A stretch of DNA of 64,000 bases from G965212025 sp965215765 (GTDB lineage Bacteria; Pseudomonadota; Gammaproteobacteria; Poriferisulfidales; Oxydemutatoraceae). The notes beneath the pieces were generated by a model. The model worked only from the letters and a program-made list of their open reading frames with translations, was not told the DNA's origin and did not search any database. A program made the position numbers and the translations under genes. The stretch is from positions 558,001 through 622,000 of the forward strand of contig OZ244118.1 of NCBI GenBank assembly GCA_965215765.1. Reading direction: 5' to 3'. Of this stretch, positions 50,978 to 60,848 are shown piece after piece (position 1 is the first letter of the stretch; the number at the start of each line of letters is the position of its first letter).

Positions 50978-53917
50978 ATGATGAAGAAAAAATTTTTACT
51001 GGTTGACGGGTCGCACTATCTTTTTCGTGCTTATTTTGCGTTGCCAAGACTGACTGCACCGGACGGGCATCTGACAGGTGTGGTCTATGGTGTCACTGCG
51101 ATGCTGAAAAAACTGTACGAGGTTGAGAGGCCGGATTATTTTGCGGTGATTTTTGATGCTCCCGGGCGCAATTTCCGCCACGAAATTTTTCCGGAATATA
51201 AGGCCAATCGGTCGCCGACCCCGGAAGATTTGTCACAGCAGTTCGCTCCGACTCTGGAGTTGGTATCTGCGATGGGCTATCCCGTGCTCCAGGTTCCGGA
51301 CGTGGAGGCCGACGATGTGATTGCAACTTTGGCGCGGCAGCCACAGGGTCAGAAAGTGTCGGTGGTGATTGCCACGGGGGACAAGGATTTGGCTCAGTTG
51401 GTTGATGACGAGGTCATGATTTACGAGGCGATGAAAAATGTGCACCTTGATGCGGCTGCCGTCGAAAAGAAAATGGGTGTGCCTCCGTGTCTGGTGGGTG
51501 ATTTCCTTGGGCTCACCGGGGATAGCGCAGACAACGTGCCCGGAGTCTCGGGAGTGGGTCCCAAAACGGCGATTAACTGGTTGGGGCGGTTTGGAAGCCT
51601 GGAAGGGGTCGTGCAACACGCTGCGCAAATCAAGGGCAAGGTCGGTGAAAAACTGCGGCTGGCAATTGCAGACGGAAGTCTTGCGCTTTCCAGGCGGCTG
51701 ATCACTTTGCGTACCGACGTGGAGTTGGAACGCGGATACGAAAGTATGCAGGTGGAAGCGGTAGACGTGGGGCATTTACGTGAGTTGTATCAAAGGCACG
51801 GGTTCAAGAGATGGTTGTCAGAGATCGAGAGTGCTGCTGCTGTTGCTTCTGCTGAGACAGAAGCTGAGGGCACTGCTGCTTCTGCCGAGGGGAAGCTCGT
51901 GAGCACTGTTTCCATTGTTTCTTCTGGGCAAGGATCTGATGGTTCTCCTGTTGCTTCTGCCGAGGCAGAACCTGAGGGCACTGCTGCTTCTGCCGATGGG
52001 AAGCTCGTGAGCACTGTTTCCATTGTTTCTTCTGGGCAAGGATCTGATGGTTCTCCACCTGAGGCCACTGTTGTTCCCGCTGAGAAAGAGTCCGAGCGTG
52101 CTGCCTTGGATTGTCATTACGAAACGATATTGACGGAGGCTGAACTGGAGGCATGGATCGTGCGGTTGCGGGAAAGTGCTTTGTTTGCCGTGGACACTGA
52201 AACCGACGGCCTGGATTACATGAGCGCGCAACTGGTTGGCATGTCTTTTGCCGTAGCTCCGGGGAGGGCGGCTTATGTGCCCTGCGGTCATGATTATCCA
52301 GACGCGCCCAGGCAGATTACGCGTGACAATTTGTTACGACTGATCAAGCCGGTTCTGGAGGATCCTGGCGTCAGCAAGGTCGGACACAACCTGAAATTTG
52401 ATCGCAATGTATTGGCTTCTTACGGGATCAGTCTTGACGGCATACGCTCGGACACGATGCTTGAGTCTTATGTCTACAACTCGGTGGCGACAAGGCATAG
52501 TCTGGACAGCGTCGCACACCATTACCTGGGACTGGCTGCTACCCGCTTTGAAGACGTCGTCGGCAGCGGTGTCAAGCAAAAAACCTTCAATCAGATTGCC
52601 TTGTCGGAAGCGGTGCCATACGCCTCACAGGACGCAGACTTCAGCTTGCGCCTGCACGAGTCGTTTCAGCCGAAATTTGCAAATGAAGCGGGTTTGCGAA
52701 CCGTGCTGCACGATATTGAGCTTCCTCTGCTGTCCGTCATTGCAGATGTTGAGCGTAGCGGCGTGTTGGTGGATTGCGAAGCGTTGAAAGCGCAAAGCGA
52801 GCAACTGCAAAAGGAACAATCGCACATCAGTCAGCTTGCTTACGAAGCAGCCGGCCACGAGTTCAACTTGAATTCACCGCAGGCTACCGCGCAGGTACTG
52901 TTTCAGGAAAAGCAGCTGCCGGTGATACGCAAAACTCCCAAGGGGCTTCCTGCCACTTCCGAAGAGGTGTTGCACGAGTTGGCGAAAGACCATGTTTTGC
53001 CGAGCTTCATTCTGGAGCACCGTCTGCTCAGCAAGTTGAAATCCACGTATACCGACAAGCTGCCGCAACTGGTACACCCTGCGACCGGTCGGGTGCATAC
53101 GCAATATCACCAAGCCGTCACGGCGACCGGAAGACTGTCTTCTTCCCGCCCCAATCTGCAAAACATCCCCGTTCGCACCGAGGCCGGGCGCCGGGTTCGC
53201 GAAGCGTTCATTGCCCCGCCCGGATATTGCCTGCTCGCCGCAGACTATTCACAGATAGAGTTGCGAATCATGGCCCATTTGTCCAGTGACGAGAAATTAT
53301 GCGAGGCTTTTGCGCGGAAAGAAGATGTCCACGGAGCCACTGCGGCCGAAATTTTCTCCATCCCTGTTGCGGAGGTGACCCCTGAACATAGGCGGATTGC
53401 GAAGTCCATAAATTTCGGCTTGATTTACGGGATGACCGAGTTTGGTTTGTCACGGCATCTGAAGCTCAGTCGCCGTGAAGCTGCGGATTATCGGGAGCGT
53501 TATTTTGCTCGTTACTCCGGTGTGCAGGATTATATGGAAGCGACGCTGCAGGAAGCCAAGAGGCTGTGCTACGTGGAAACAGTGTTTGGTCGCAGGTTGT
53601 CTTTGCCGAACATTAACGCCCGAAATTACCATGTCAGAAGTTATGCGGAGCGAAGCGCGATCAACGCTCCGATGCAGGGCACCGCGGCAGACATTATTAA
53701 AGTCGCCATGATCGATTTGCATCGCTACCTGACGCATAGTTCCCTGGACGCGAGAATTATCATGCAGATCCATGATGAGCTGGTTCTCGAAGTCGCTTTG
53801 GATGAGGTTGAAGAGACGGCTGGCAAGTGTCGTGAACTGATGGTCGCGGCTGCGTCGTTGGATGTGCCTCTGGAGGTGGCGATTGGCTGGGGGAAAAACT
53901 GGAATGTGGCACATTGA
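50978..53917 (+). CDS. polA: DNA polymerase I
   Basis: PolA fills gaps and removes RNA primers. From ATG 50978 it is 979 residues, somewhat long. The N-terminal 5' nuclease shows LLVDGSHYLFRAYFA, DVEADDVIATLA and GDSADNVPGVSGVGPKTA. The 3'-5' exonuclease keeps its acidic residues: FAVDTETDGLDYM, GHNLKFDRNVLASYG and YASQDADFSLRLHE. The polymerase part has LAADYSQIELRIMAHLS (motif A), RRIAKSINFGLIYGM (motif B) and MQIHDELVLEV (motif C). The extra length is a linker of about 80 residues between the first two domains, rich in Ala, Glu and Ser and built from a 36-residue in-frame repeat. All activities should be present. Confidence 0.96.
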   Translation: MMKKKFLLVDGSHYLFRAYFALPRLTAPDGHLTGVVYGVTAMLKKLYEVERPDYFAVIFDAPGRNFRHEIFPEYKANRSPTPEDLSQQFAPTLELVSAMGYPVLQVPDVEADDVIATLARQPQGQKVSVVIATGDKDLAQLVDDEVMIYEAMKNVHLDAAAVEKKMGVPPCLVGDFLGLTGDSADNVPGVSGVGPKTAINWLGRFGSLEGVVQHAAQIKGKVGEKLRLAIADGSLALSRRLITLRTDVELERGYESMQVEAVDVGHLRELYQRHGFKRWLSEIESAAAVASAETEAEGTAASAEGKLVSTVSIVSSGQGSDGSPVASAEAEPEGTAASADGKLVSTVSIVSSGQGSDGSPPEATVVPAEKESERAALDCHYETILTEAELEAWIVRLRESALFAVDTETDGLDYMSAQLVGMSFAVAPGRAAYVPCGHDYPDAPRQITRDNLLRLIKPVLEDPGVSKVGHNLKFDRNVLASYGISLDGIRSDTMLESYVYNSVATRHSLDSVAHHYLGLAATRFEDVVGSGVKQKTFNQIALSEAVPYASQDADFSLRLHESFQPKFANEAGLRTVLHDIELPLLSVIADVERSGVLVDCEALKAQSEQLQKEQSHISQLAYEAAGHEFNLNSPQATAQVLFQEKQLPVIRKTPKGLPATSEEVLHELAKDHVLPSFILEHRLLSKLKSTYTDKLPQLVHPATGRVHTQYHQAVTATGRLSSSRPNLQNIPVRTEAGRRVREAFIAPPGYCLLAADYSQIELRIMAHLSSDEKLCEAFARKEDVHGATAAEIFSIPVAEVTPEHRRIAKSINFGLIYGMTEFGLSRHLKLSRREAADYRERYFARYSGVQDYMEATLQEAKRLCYVETVFGRRLSLPNINARNYHVRSYAERSAINAPMQGTAADIIKVAMIDLHRYLTHSSLDARIIMQIHDELVLEVALDEVEETAGKCRELMVAAASLDVPLEVAIGWGKNWNVAH
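51852..52066 (+). repeat. In-frame 108-bp tandem duplication in the polA linker
   Basis: Two nearly identical 36-codon units (GTAASAEGKLVSTVSIVSSG and GTAASADGKLVSTVSIVSSG, each followed by QGSDGSP) lie 108 bases apart between the 5' nuclease and the 3'-5' exonuclease of PolA. Confidence 0.95.
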
Positions 53918-54168
53918 TCCTCAAGGGGAATGGTTTCCGGCTTTTGCCAGGCGAACTCCCCGATAGTCCCGAGTCATGGGGTTTTTCCGGGTGGTTTTTC
54001 CGGGCGACTGGCCTGGCGTCTGATACGCTCAGATTGCCGGGGAAGCCGAATATTTTCTGTACTGAACCCTCTGGGGTAGAATGGCGAGTTATCCGCCATC
54101 TTGCAGCAGAGACAAGGTCTGTTCAGTATCCGGGTCTGCGGTTTTGTTGATTCACTGATAGTCTTTTA

Positions 54169-56076
54169 ATGGAAAAAGTCGTTTTTTATCGCCGCTTGAT
54201 TGCTCATCCTGTGTTGCAGCCGCTGGTTCGAATGCTGGTGCGCACAGACACTTTTGAAGTCTTGCGCCGGGTCAGGCGCCTGTTCCGTGTTTTACGTGGT
54301 CCGGCACGCCGCCAACTCGTCCTGGCGCAATTCGTTTATATCGTACGCGATGTCGCCGCCACGCTCTCCGTGGGCGGATTCGCCTTGCTTCTGATCTTGC
54401 TTAATTCGCCCGAACTGGCCGTGAAACAGCCGCAACTGGCGTATGTGTATCACTTGTTTGGCTTTGCCTCCGAAAAAGATTTCTTGTTGGCTGCCTGTGC
54501 GTTTTTTGTTTTTTTCCTGATCAGCGAGAAGGCATTTTTTCTGTTTGCCACTTGGTACAGCCAGCGTGCAGTGGAATACCTGATGCGCGTCTGCTCGGTG
54601 GATCTGTACCGCTACTACATCACCCTGGATTACGAAGAACATCTCAATTTAAGTCAGGCCGAAATGTTCACCCGCAGCATGGACAGTCTGGAGTCGTTTG
54701 TCCGCACCAATGTTCTGCTGTTGATTACGCTGTTCTCAGCGGTGGTCAATGTATCCGTGGTGGTGGCGTTTCTCGGAAGTTATTACCCCGTGGCGACTGT
54801 GGCAATGGCGGGCGGGATTTTTTTCACGTACTACGTGGTTTATGGCGCTTTGCGTAAGAGGATGATTCGGTACGGCAAGGCACTGCATATTGCCAAATCC
54901 AAACGGTACAAATTCCTGCGCGAGGGAGTGTCCGGATTTCTCGAGGTGTTGTTTCACGGCAAGGCGCAGGAGTTTTGTGACGAAATTGACCAGATCATGG
55001 CTCACACCGGTCGGCTCAGAGTGAAGCTGGAGATATTTGGCATTGCCGTTCAGCCCGTTATTGTTGCCTTTGGGATGCTGTTTGTTTTAGGCGTGATCAG
55101 TTATTTCGTATTTTATGACAGCCCGGGACGTGTTTTTCCGGCCTTGGCGTTTTTCGTGGCCGGTGGCTTCAGGCTTTTGCCTGCCGTGCAATCGGTCTAC
55201 AAAACCATGCACGGTGTGAGTCATACGTCCTATCAATTTCACCTGGTGATGGGCGATCTGGAAAAAGCGCAGGTACAGCGAGAAAGAGACCAGGAATTGG
55301 GTTTGATTGATGGGCAAAAGGTCGTTCTGGGAAAAGGAGTGCGGTTTGAAAATGTCAGTTATGGCTACCCGGGTCAGGATCAGCGGGCAGTCCAGAACAT
55401 CAGTCTGGACATTCCAGCAGGGAAAGTGATTGCCTTATGCGGCAGATCAGGGAGTGGAAAAACCACACTGGCACGGTTGCTGGGCGGCCTGCTGCTTCCT
55501 GTGGAAGGGGCAGTGACCGTTGACGGTGTTGACATCAAAGCGGACAAGGGCTTTTGCCGAGGCTGGCAAACTTCTATCGGATACATGACGCAAAATCCTT
55601 ATTTTATGAACGATACGATAGCGGCGAACGTCAGCTTTGAATTGCGAGCGGAAGCGATTGACAGGGAAAAGGTCTGGGAGGTTTTGCGGATCGCGCAGCT
55701 GGATGATTTTGTGAAAGCGCTTCCCGGTGGCTTGGACGAAGTGATTGGCGAGGAAGCCCAGAAGCTCAGTGGCGGGCAGATGCAAAGAATTTCTGTTGCC
55801 AGGGCACTGTATGGAGACGCGACTTTGCTGTTGCTGGATGAAACCACCAGCTTCCTGGACGCGATTACGGAGAAAAAAATCATTGACAACGTGTTGTCCA
55901 TGCGTGGCAAAAAAACGATCGTGATCATTGCGCACCGCCTGGATGTCATGCGCAAGGCAGATCTGATCTTTCTGATTGATGCCGGCCAGGTGAGTGCTTG
56001 TGGCACTTATCAGGAACTGCTGGATAACAGCGAGGTGTTCAGGGGATTGGCCAGGCAGTACGCAGAACAGCCCTGA
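54169..56076 (+). CDS. ABC transporter, permease fused to ATP-binding domain
   Basis: The 635-residue half-transporter has a membrane domain (about residues 50-380, six segments such as GFALLLILLN and FFVFFLISEKAFFLF) and a nucleotide-binding domain: Walker A CGRSGSGKTTLARLLGG, Q-loop YMTQNPYFMND, signature LSGGQMQRISVARALY, Walker B TLLLLDETTSFLD, H-loop IAHRLDVM. It is an exporter of the MsbA/lipid or peptide type and should work as a homodimer in the inner membrane; substrate is unknown. The ATG at 54169 lacks a clear ribosome site. Its last codons (EQP, stop) begin a 133-base tandem repeat array behind it. The 250 bases before it hold nothing recognisable. Confidence 0.9.
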   Translation: MEKVVFYRRLIAHPVLQPLVRMLVRTDTFEVLRRVRRLFRVLRGPARRQLVLAQFVYIVRDVAATLSVGGFALLLILLNSPELAVKQPQLAYVYHLFGFASEKDFLLAACAFFVFFLISEKAFFLFATWYSQRAVEYLMRVCSVDLYRYYITLDYEEHLNLSQAEMFTRSMDSLESFVRTNVLLLITLFSAVVNVSVVVAFLGSYYPVATVAMAGGIFFTYYVVYGALRKRMIRYGKALHIAKSKRYKFLREGVSGFLEVLFHGKAQEFCDEIDQIMAHTGRLRVKLEIFGIAVQPVIVAFGMLFVLGVISYFVFYDSPGRVFPALAFFVAGGFRLLPAVQSVYKTMHGVSHTSYQFHLVMGDLEKAQVQRERDQELGLIDGQKVVLGKGVRFENVSYGYPGQDQRAVQNISLDIPAGKVIALCGRSGSGKTTLARLLGGLLLPVEGAVTVDGVDIKADKGFCRGWQTSIGYMTQNPYFMNDTIAANVSFELRAEAIDREKVWEVLRIAQLDDFVKALPGGLDEVIGEEAQKLSGGQMQRISVARALYGDATLLLLDETTSFLDAITEKKIIDNVLSMRGKKTIVIIAHRLDVMRKADLIFLIDAGQVSACGTYQELLDNSEVFRGLARQYAEQP

Positions 56077-56735
56077 AAACATGGAAGCTTCTGTGCGCAT
56101 TCAAAGTTCTCACGCCGCTCGCTTGTCTGCACGGGCAGTCTTTGTGCCGGAGCTCGGGTCATGCAGCTTCTCATGTCCGGACAGCCCTGAAAACATGGAA
56201 GCTTCTGTGCGCATTCAAAGTTCTCACGCCGCCCGCTTGTTTGCACGGGCAGTCTTTGTGTCGGAGCTCGGATCATGATGATTTCGAATCGCTTGGCAGC
56301 TTCTCATGTCTGGACAGCCCTGGAGACATGGAAGCTTCTGTGCACATTCAAAGTTCTCACGCCGCCCGCTTGTTTGCACGGGCAGTCTTTGTGTCGGAGC
56401 TCGGATCATGATGGTTTCGAATCGCCCGGCTGCTTCTCATGTCTGGACAGCCCTGAAAACATGGAAGCTTCTGTGCGCATTCAAAGTTCTCACGCCGCCC
56501 GCTTGCCTGCACGGGCAGTCTTTGTGTCGGAGCTTGGATCATGATGATTTCAAATCGCTTGGCAGCTTCTCATGTCTGGACAGCCCTGAAAATATGGAAG
56601 CTTCTGTGCGTATTCAAAGTTCTCACGCCGCCCGCTTGTCTGCTCATGCCGCCCGCTTGTCTGCACGGGCAGTCTTTGTGCCGGAGCTTGGATCATGATG
56701 GTTTCGAATCGCTTGGCAGCTTCTCATGTCTGGTT
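56064..56735 (+). repeat. Tandem array of five 133-bp units
   Basis: ATGGAAGCTTCTG-type anchors lie at 56081, 56195, 56328, 56461 and 56594, so spacing is 133 bases except 114 at the first step, where 19 bases are missing. One unit has an extra internal duplication of CGCCCGCTTGTCTG (56625-56660). The unit begins with the last nine bases of the ABC gene. The length is not a multiple of three and no spacers vary, so it is neither a protein repeat nor CRISPR. The copies are well conserved. Confidence 0.95.
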
Positions 56736-56842
56736 TGTGGGTGGGCTGTCTGGCTTGGCAGCTATGACAAGAAGTGCCGGCGTTGCGAGGAAAACGATTT
56801 GTCCCCCTGTGATTTGCAACTTCAACCCCCATATTGTCGGGT

Positions 56843-57457
56843 ATGACAGCAAGTAGCCACCGTTGGTTACATGAGCGATCTCGGGATCCTTATGTGAAAT
56901 CAGCTCGCGAGCAGGGCTGGCGCTCACGTGCGGCCTTCAAGCTGAGGCAGATGGATGAGAAAAAACGTTTGTTTCGCTTGGGCATGCGGGTGATTGACCT
57001 CGGTGCCGCGCCGGGGGGATGGAGCCAGTATGCCGCTTCCCGCGTTGGTGACTCCGGCACCGTGGTGGCAGTGGATTTGGTGCGGATGGATCCGTTGCCT
57101 GGCGTGCATTTCGTGCGTGGTGATGGTGCCCAGGCGCAGGTGCGCAGCACGGTGCTGGCGCTGCTTGGGGGGAAGAAAGCAGAAGTCGTGATGTCTGATA
57201 TGGCACCGCGCTGGTCGGGGAACGCTGTTGTGGATATGCCGAAGGCGGTTGCCTTGGCCTGTGCCAGTCTGGACTTTGCCAAGGCGTGTCTGGTTCGGGG
57301 GGGAGATCTGTTGCTAAAGTTGTTTCAGGGAGAAGGATGTGATGACTGCCTGGCGAAGCTGGATGCAGCGTTCTCTGAGATGCGTATCGTAAAGCCCAAA
57401 GCTTCACGAGCGCGGAGCCGTGAGGTGTACGTTTTGGCTGAGAAATTTAACTTATAA
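56843..57457 (+). CDS. rlmE: 23S rRNA (uridine-2552-2'-O-)-methyltransferase RlmE (FtsJ)
   Basis: RlmE methylates U2552 of 23S rRNA. The 204-residue product from ATG 56843 shows SRDPYVKSAREQGWRSRAA and FKL with the first catalytic Lys, SAM-binding VIDLGAAPGGWSQYA, VMSDMAPRWSGNAVVD with the catalytic Asp, LLLKLFQGEG with the second Lys and SREVYVLAE with Glu. All four catalytic residues are there. TTG 56834 is an alternative start. It is followed by ftsH after 37 bases, the classical pair; the promoter must lie in the sequence behind the repeat array. Confidence 0.96.
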   Translation: MTASSHRWLHERSRDPYVKSAREQGWRSRAAFKLRQMDEKKRLFRLGMRVIDLGAAPGGWSQYAASRVGDSGTVVAVDLVRMDPLPGVHFVRGDGAQAQVRSTVLALLGGKKAEVVMSDMAPRWSGNAVVDMPKAVALACASLDFAKACLVRGGDLLLKLFQGEGCDDCLAKLDAAFSEMRIVKPKASRARSREVYVLAEKFNL

Positions 57458-57494
57458 TGAAGGGCATTCAGTAACTAGGAGGCTTTTTTGGCAG

Positions 57495-59441
57495 ATGGGT
57501 GATTTGATGAAAAATTTACTTTTGTGGGGTGTGATAGGGATTGTGCTGATGACGCTGTTCAGCAACTTTGTTTCGCACGAAGAAAAACTTAGATATGTGA
57601 ACTACTCGCAGTTTATTGAGGACGTGCGAGCGGGGCGCGTAAAAAGCGTCGAAATAGGATCTGACGATCGTACGGTCAACGGGACTTTCACCGACGGGCA
57701 AACCTTTCAGACTTTCAATCCGGGCGACAGCGCGTTGGTGAACGATTTGCTGAGCAATAAAGTAGATATTCGGACGGTTGCGGAAAAACAGCCATCACTG
57801 TTGCTTGATATCTTCATCAGCTGGTTCCCGATGCTGCTTCTGATTGGTCTTTGGATATTCTTTATGCGACAGATGCAGGGCTCGGGCGGAGGGCGCGGGG
57901 CTGTGTCTTTCGCGAAAAGCAAGGCGCGTCTGATGACCGAAGGTCAGGTCAAAGTGACTTTCAAGGACGTTGCCGGCGTGGAAGAAGCGAAAGAGGAAGT
58001 TGCGGAGCTGGTTGAGTTTTTGCGTGAGCCTGCCAAGTTTCAACAACTTGGCGGCAGAATTCCCAAAGGTGTGCTGATGGTCGGTCAGCCCGGAACCGGT
58101 AAAACGCTTTTGGCGAAGGCCATTGCCGGCGAAGCGGATGTGTCGTTCTTTTCCATTTCCGGTTCGGACTTTGTGGAAATGTTTGTGGGTGTCGGTGCTT
58201 CCCGGGTGCGTGACATGTTTGTCCAGGCCAGAAAACACTCACCCTGTATTGTGTTTATCGATGAGATTGACGCAGTAGGCAGGCATCGGGGAGCCGGTCT
58301 TGGCGGTGGACATGATGAGCGCGAACAAACGCTGAACCAATTGTTGGTGGAAATGGACGGGTTCGAAGGGAGTGTGGGAATCATCGTGATAGCTGCCACT
58401 AACAGGCCAGACGTTCTTGACCCGGCGTTGTTGCGTCCGGGACGTTTTGATCGCCAGGTAGTGGTGCCGTTGCCTGACGTGCGTGGCAGAGAGCAGATTC
58501 TCAAGGTGCACATGCGCAAAGTCGCGCTGGACAAAAAAGCGCGTCGAGATATTCTGGCGCGCGGCACGCCAGGCTTCTCTGGTGCTGATTTGGAAAATCT
58601 GGTCAACGAAGCGGCTTTGTTTGCGGCACGCGCCGACAAGAAAACCGTGGAAATGGAAGACTTCGAGAAAGCGAAAGATAAAATCATGATGGGCACTGAG
58701 CGACGCTCCATGGTCATGACTGAGGATGAAAAGAAGCTGACGGCCTACCATGAGTCGGGGCATGCCATTGTTGGTCGCCTGGTGCCGGAACATGACCCTG
58801 TCTACAAAGTGACGATTATTCCACGCGGTCGCGCTTTGGGGGTGACGATGTTTCTTCCCGAAAGAGATAAGCTCAGCCATAGTCGTTGCAGGTTGGAAAG
58901 TCAGATTTCCAGTTTGTTTGGTGGACGTGTGGCAGAAGAACTGGTTTTTGGAGCGGATGCGGTTACGACCGGTGCTTCCAACGACATCGAAAGGGCAACG
59001 GAAATTGCTCGCAATATGGTGAAGCTTTGGGGCTTGTCAGATCGGCTCGGCCCGCTGACTTACGGCAAAAAAACTGATTACCCCTTTCTTGGACACAGCC
59101 TGGCGAACAATGATGATGTGTATTCACAGGAAACTGCCAAAACAATTGATGAGGAGGTGCGCAGAATTGTCACGGATAATTGTGAACGTGCCAGGTCTCT
59201 GCTGAAGGAAAATATCGACAAGCTGCACCTGATGGCGGAAGCATTGATGAAATACGAGACGCTTGGCAGCAGCCAGCTTGATGAAATCATGGCAGGTGAC
59301 ATGCCCAGCGCACCAGAAGGATGGGATGACAGTGAGGAGCCGGACGATACGGATACTCTTTCAGGTTCGAAACAAACGGATCGTCCGGATGTCTCCGATT
59401 CCGAGCTGGACGGGGCGGCCGAGGAGAACACCAGGGTTTAG
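57495..59441 (+). CDS. ftsH: ATP-dependent zinc metalloprotease FtsH
   Basis: FtsH is the membrane-bound AAA protease that controls LpxC, SecY and damaged membrane proteins. At 648 residues it has two membrane segments (LLLWGVIGIVLMTLF; LLDIFISWFPMLLLIGLWIFF) with a periplasmic loop, Walker A GQPGTGKT, Walker B IVFIDEIDAVGR, second region of homology TNRPDVLDPALLRPGRFDRQ, and zinc site YHESGHAIVG. ATG 57495 has AGGAGG 12 bases upstream; ATG 57507 gives the same protein with four fewer residues. The C-terminal tail is acidic and disordered, as usual. Confidence 0.97.
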   Translation: MGDLMKNLLLWGVIGIVLMTLFSNFVSHEEKLRYVNYSQFIEDVRAGRVKSVEIGSDDRTVNGTFTDGQTFQTFNPGDSALVNDLLSNKVDIRTVAEKQPSLLLDIFISWFPMLLLIGLWIFFMRQMQGSGGGRGAVSFAKSKARLMTEGQVKVTFKDVAGVEEAKEEVAELVEFLREPAKFQQLGGRIPKGVLMVGQPGTGKTLLAKAIAGEADVSFFSISGSDFVEMFVGVGASRVRDMFVQARKHSPCIVFIDEIDAVGRHRGAGLGGGHDEREQTLNQLLVEMDGFEGSVGIIVIAATNRPDVLDPALLRPGRFDRQVVVPLPDVRGREQILKVHMRKVALDKKARRDILARGTPGFSGADLENLVNEAALFAARADKKTVEMEDFEKAKDKIMMGTERRSMVMTEDEKKLTAYHESGHAIVGRLVPEHDPVYKVTIIPRGRALGVTMFLPERDKLSHSRCRLESQISSLFGGRVAEELVFGADAVTTGASNDIERATEIARNMVKLWGLSDRLGPLTYGKKTDYPFLGHSLANNDDVYSQETAKTIDEEVRRIVTDNCERARSLLKENIDKLHLMAEALMKYETLGSSQLDEIMAGDMPSAPEGWDDSEEPDDTDTLSGSKQTDRPDVSDSELDGAAEENTRV

Positions 59442-59507
59442 CGGCTCTGCAGTTCACGGACACCAGTCTTTCCATTCAAGTCTCGTGGATTTCGGGGAAC
59501 ATTCTTG

Positions 59508-60848
59508 GTGAAAACCCCATTCGGAACTGACGGATTACGCGGCAAGGTCGGTTGCTATCCGATGACCCCGGACTTTGTTATGAAGCTCGGCTGGGCCATA
59601 GGACGTGCCTTTACTACCCCAGACAGCAATATGGTTGTGATTGGCAAAGACACCCGGCTGTCCGGCTATATGTTTGAGTCAGCTTTGGAGGCCGGTCTTT
59701 CGGCGGCTGGAGCGTCGGTTCTGTTGCTGGGTCCCTTGCCAACTCCCGGGGTTTCCTTTGTTACGAAAAAAGAAAAGGCGATTATGGGAATTGTGATTAC
59801 GGCTTCCCATAATCCCTACGATGACAATGGCATCAAATTGTTTCATGGGGACGGACGCAAGCTTTCACACGAAAGCGAGGCATTGATCACAGAATGGCTC
59901 GAAAAACCCATACAGACCGTAAAATCCAATTCCCTCGGGCGAGCATGGCGTGAGGAGCGGGCTGCTGACATGTACGTTGACTACTGTCTGGAAGTTGCCG
60001 GGAAATTGGATCTCAGTGGCATGAAACTGGTTTTGGATTGTGCGAATGGTTCTGCTTACAGTGTTGCCCCTCGGGTTTACCAACGCCTGGGTTGTGAGTT
60101 GACCGTGATCGGCGGGCATCCAGATGGTCTGAACATCAACCGCAAGGTTGGCAGCATGGAACCACAGCAACTGCAGCGTGTCGTGCGCGCTCAGGAAGCA
60201 GACATGGGTCTGGCAGTGGATGGGGATGGAGATCGTTTGCTCATGGTGGACGATTGTGGAGAGTTGGTTGAAGGTGATGAGCTGCTGGCGATTATCGCCT
60301 GCCACCGCCAGGAGACTGTCGGGATTGATGGTGTTGTGGGAACTGAAATGAGCAGCGTGGGGCTGGCTCGGTTAATGGCTGAGCGAGGAATTGCTTTTGA
60401 ACGGGCTGCCGTTGGTGACCGGAATGTGTCGCAGCTAATGGACCAGCTGGGCTGGAACCTTGGGGGCGAGAGTTCGGGACACATTATTTGTTTTGATAAA
60501 GTGGACACCGGTGATGCTATCGTTGCCTCACTGGAATTGATGAAGGCATTGCAGGACAGAAAGGCAAAACTGAGCGAGTTGAAAAAAGTCATGAATAAGC
60601 TGCCTCAGCTCATGGTGAACATTCCCTTGAACGGAGCGTTTGATGTTGCTAACGGTGATTTGCAATCATTGATGTCCGAAGCGCGAGGGAGCCTTGGGGA
60701 CACGGGGCGTGTGCTGGTGCGTAAATCGGGCACTGAGCCATTGCTCAGAGTGCTGGTAGAAGCGGAGCTTGTTGCTGATTGCGATTACTGGTGCAAGCGC
60801 ATTACAGATTGCATCAATGGTGCGGGTCAATCAGTAAAATTCGGGTGA
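59508..60848 (+). CDS. glmM: Phosphoglucosamine mutase
   Basis: GlmM converts glucosamine 6-phosphate to glucosamine 1-phosphate, between GlmS (23592) and GlmU (25449). The start KTPFGTDGLRGKVG, catalytic serine loop GIVITASHNPYDDNGIK, metal loop DGDGDRLLM, sugar loop GGESSGHII and phosphate loop RKSGTEPLLRVLVE are complete; 446 residues is normal. GTG 59508 is the likely start (TTG 59505 before it). It follows ftsH directly, without folP between them as in E. coli. The stop overlaps the tpiA start as GTGA, so they are coupled. Confidence 0.96.
   Translation: MKTPFGTDGLRGKVGCYPMTPDFVMKLGWAIGRAFTTPDSNMVVIGKDTRLSGYMFESALEAGLSAAGASVLLLGPLPTPGVSFVTKKEKAIMGIVITASHNPYDDNGIKLFHGDGRKLSHESEALITEWLEKPIQTVKSNSLGRAWREERAADMYVDYCLEVAGKLDLSGMKLVLDCANGSAYSVAPRVYQRLGCELTVIGGHPDGLNINRKVGSMEPQQLQRVVRAQEADMGLAVDGDGDRLLMVDDCGELVEGDELLAIIACHRQETVGIDGVVGTEMSSVGLARLMAERGIAFERAAVGDRNVSQLMDQLGWNLGGESSGHIICFDKVDTGDAIVASLELMKALQDRKAKLSELKKVMNKLPQLMVNIPLNGAFDVANGDLQSLMSEARGSLGDTGRVLVRKSGTEPLLRVLVEAELVADCDYWCKRITDCINGAGQSVKFG

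Noticed and set aside
56064..56735. CRISPR-like array
   Set aside because: The whole 133-base unit repeats; there are no short repeats with unique spacers and no cas genes.
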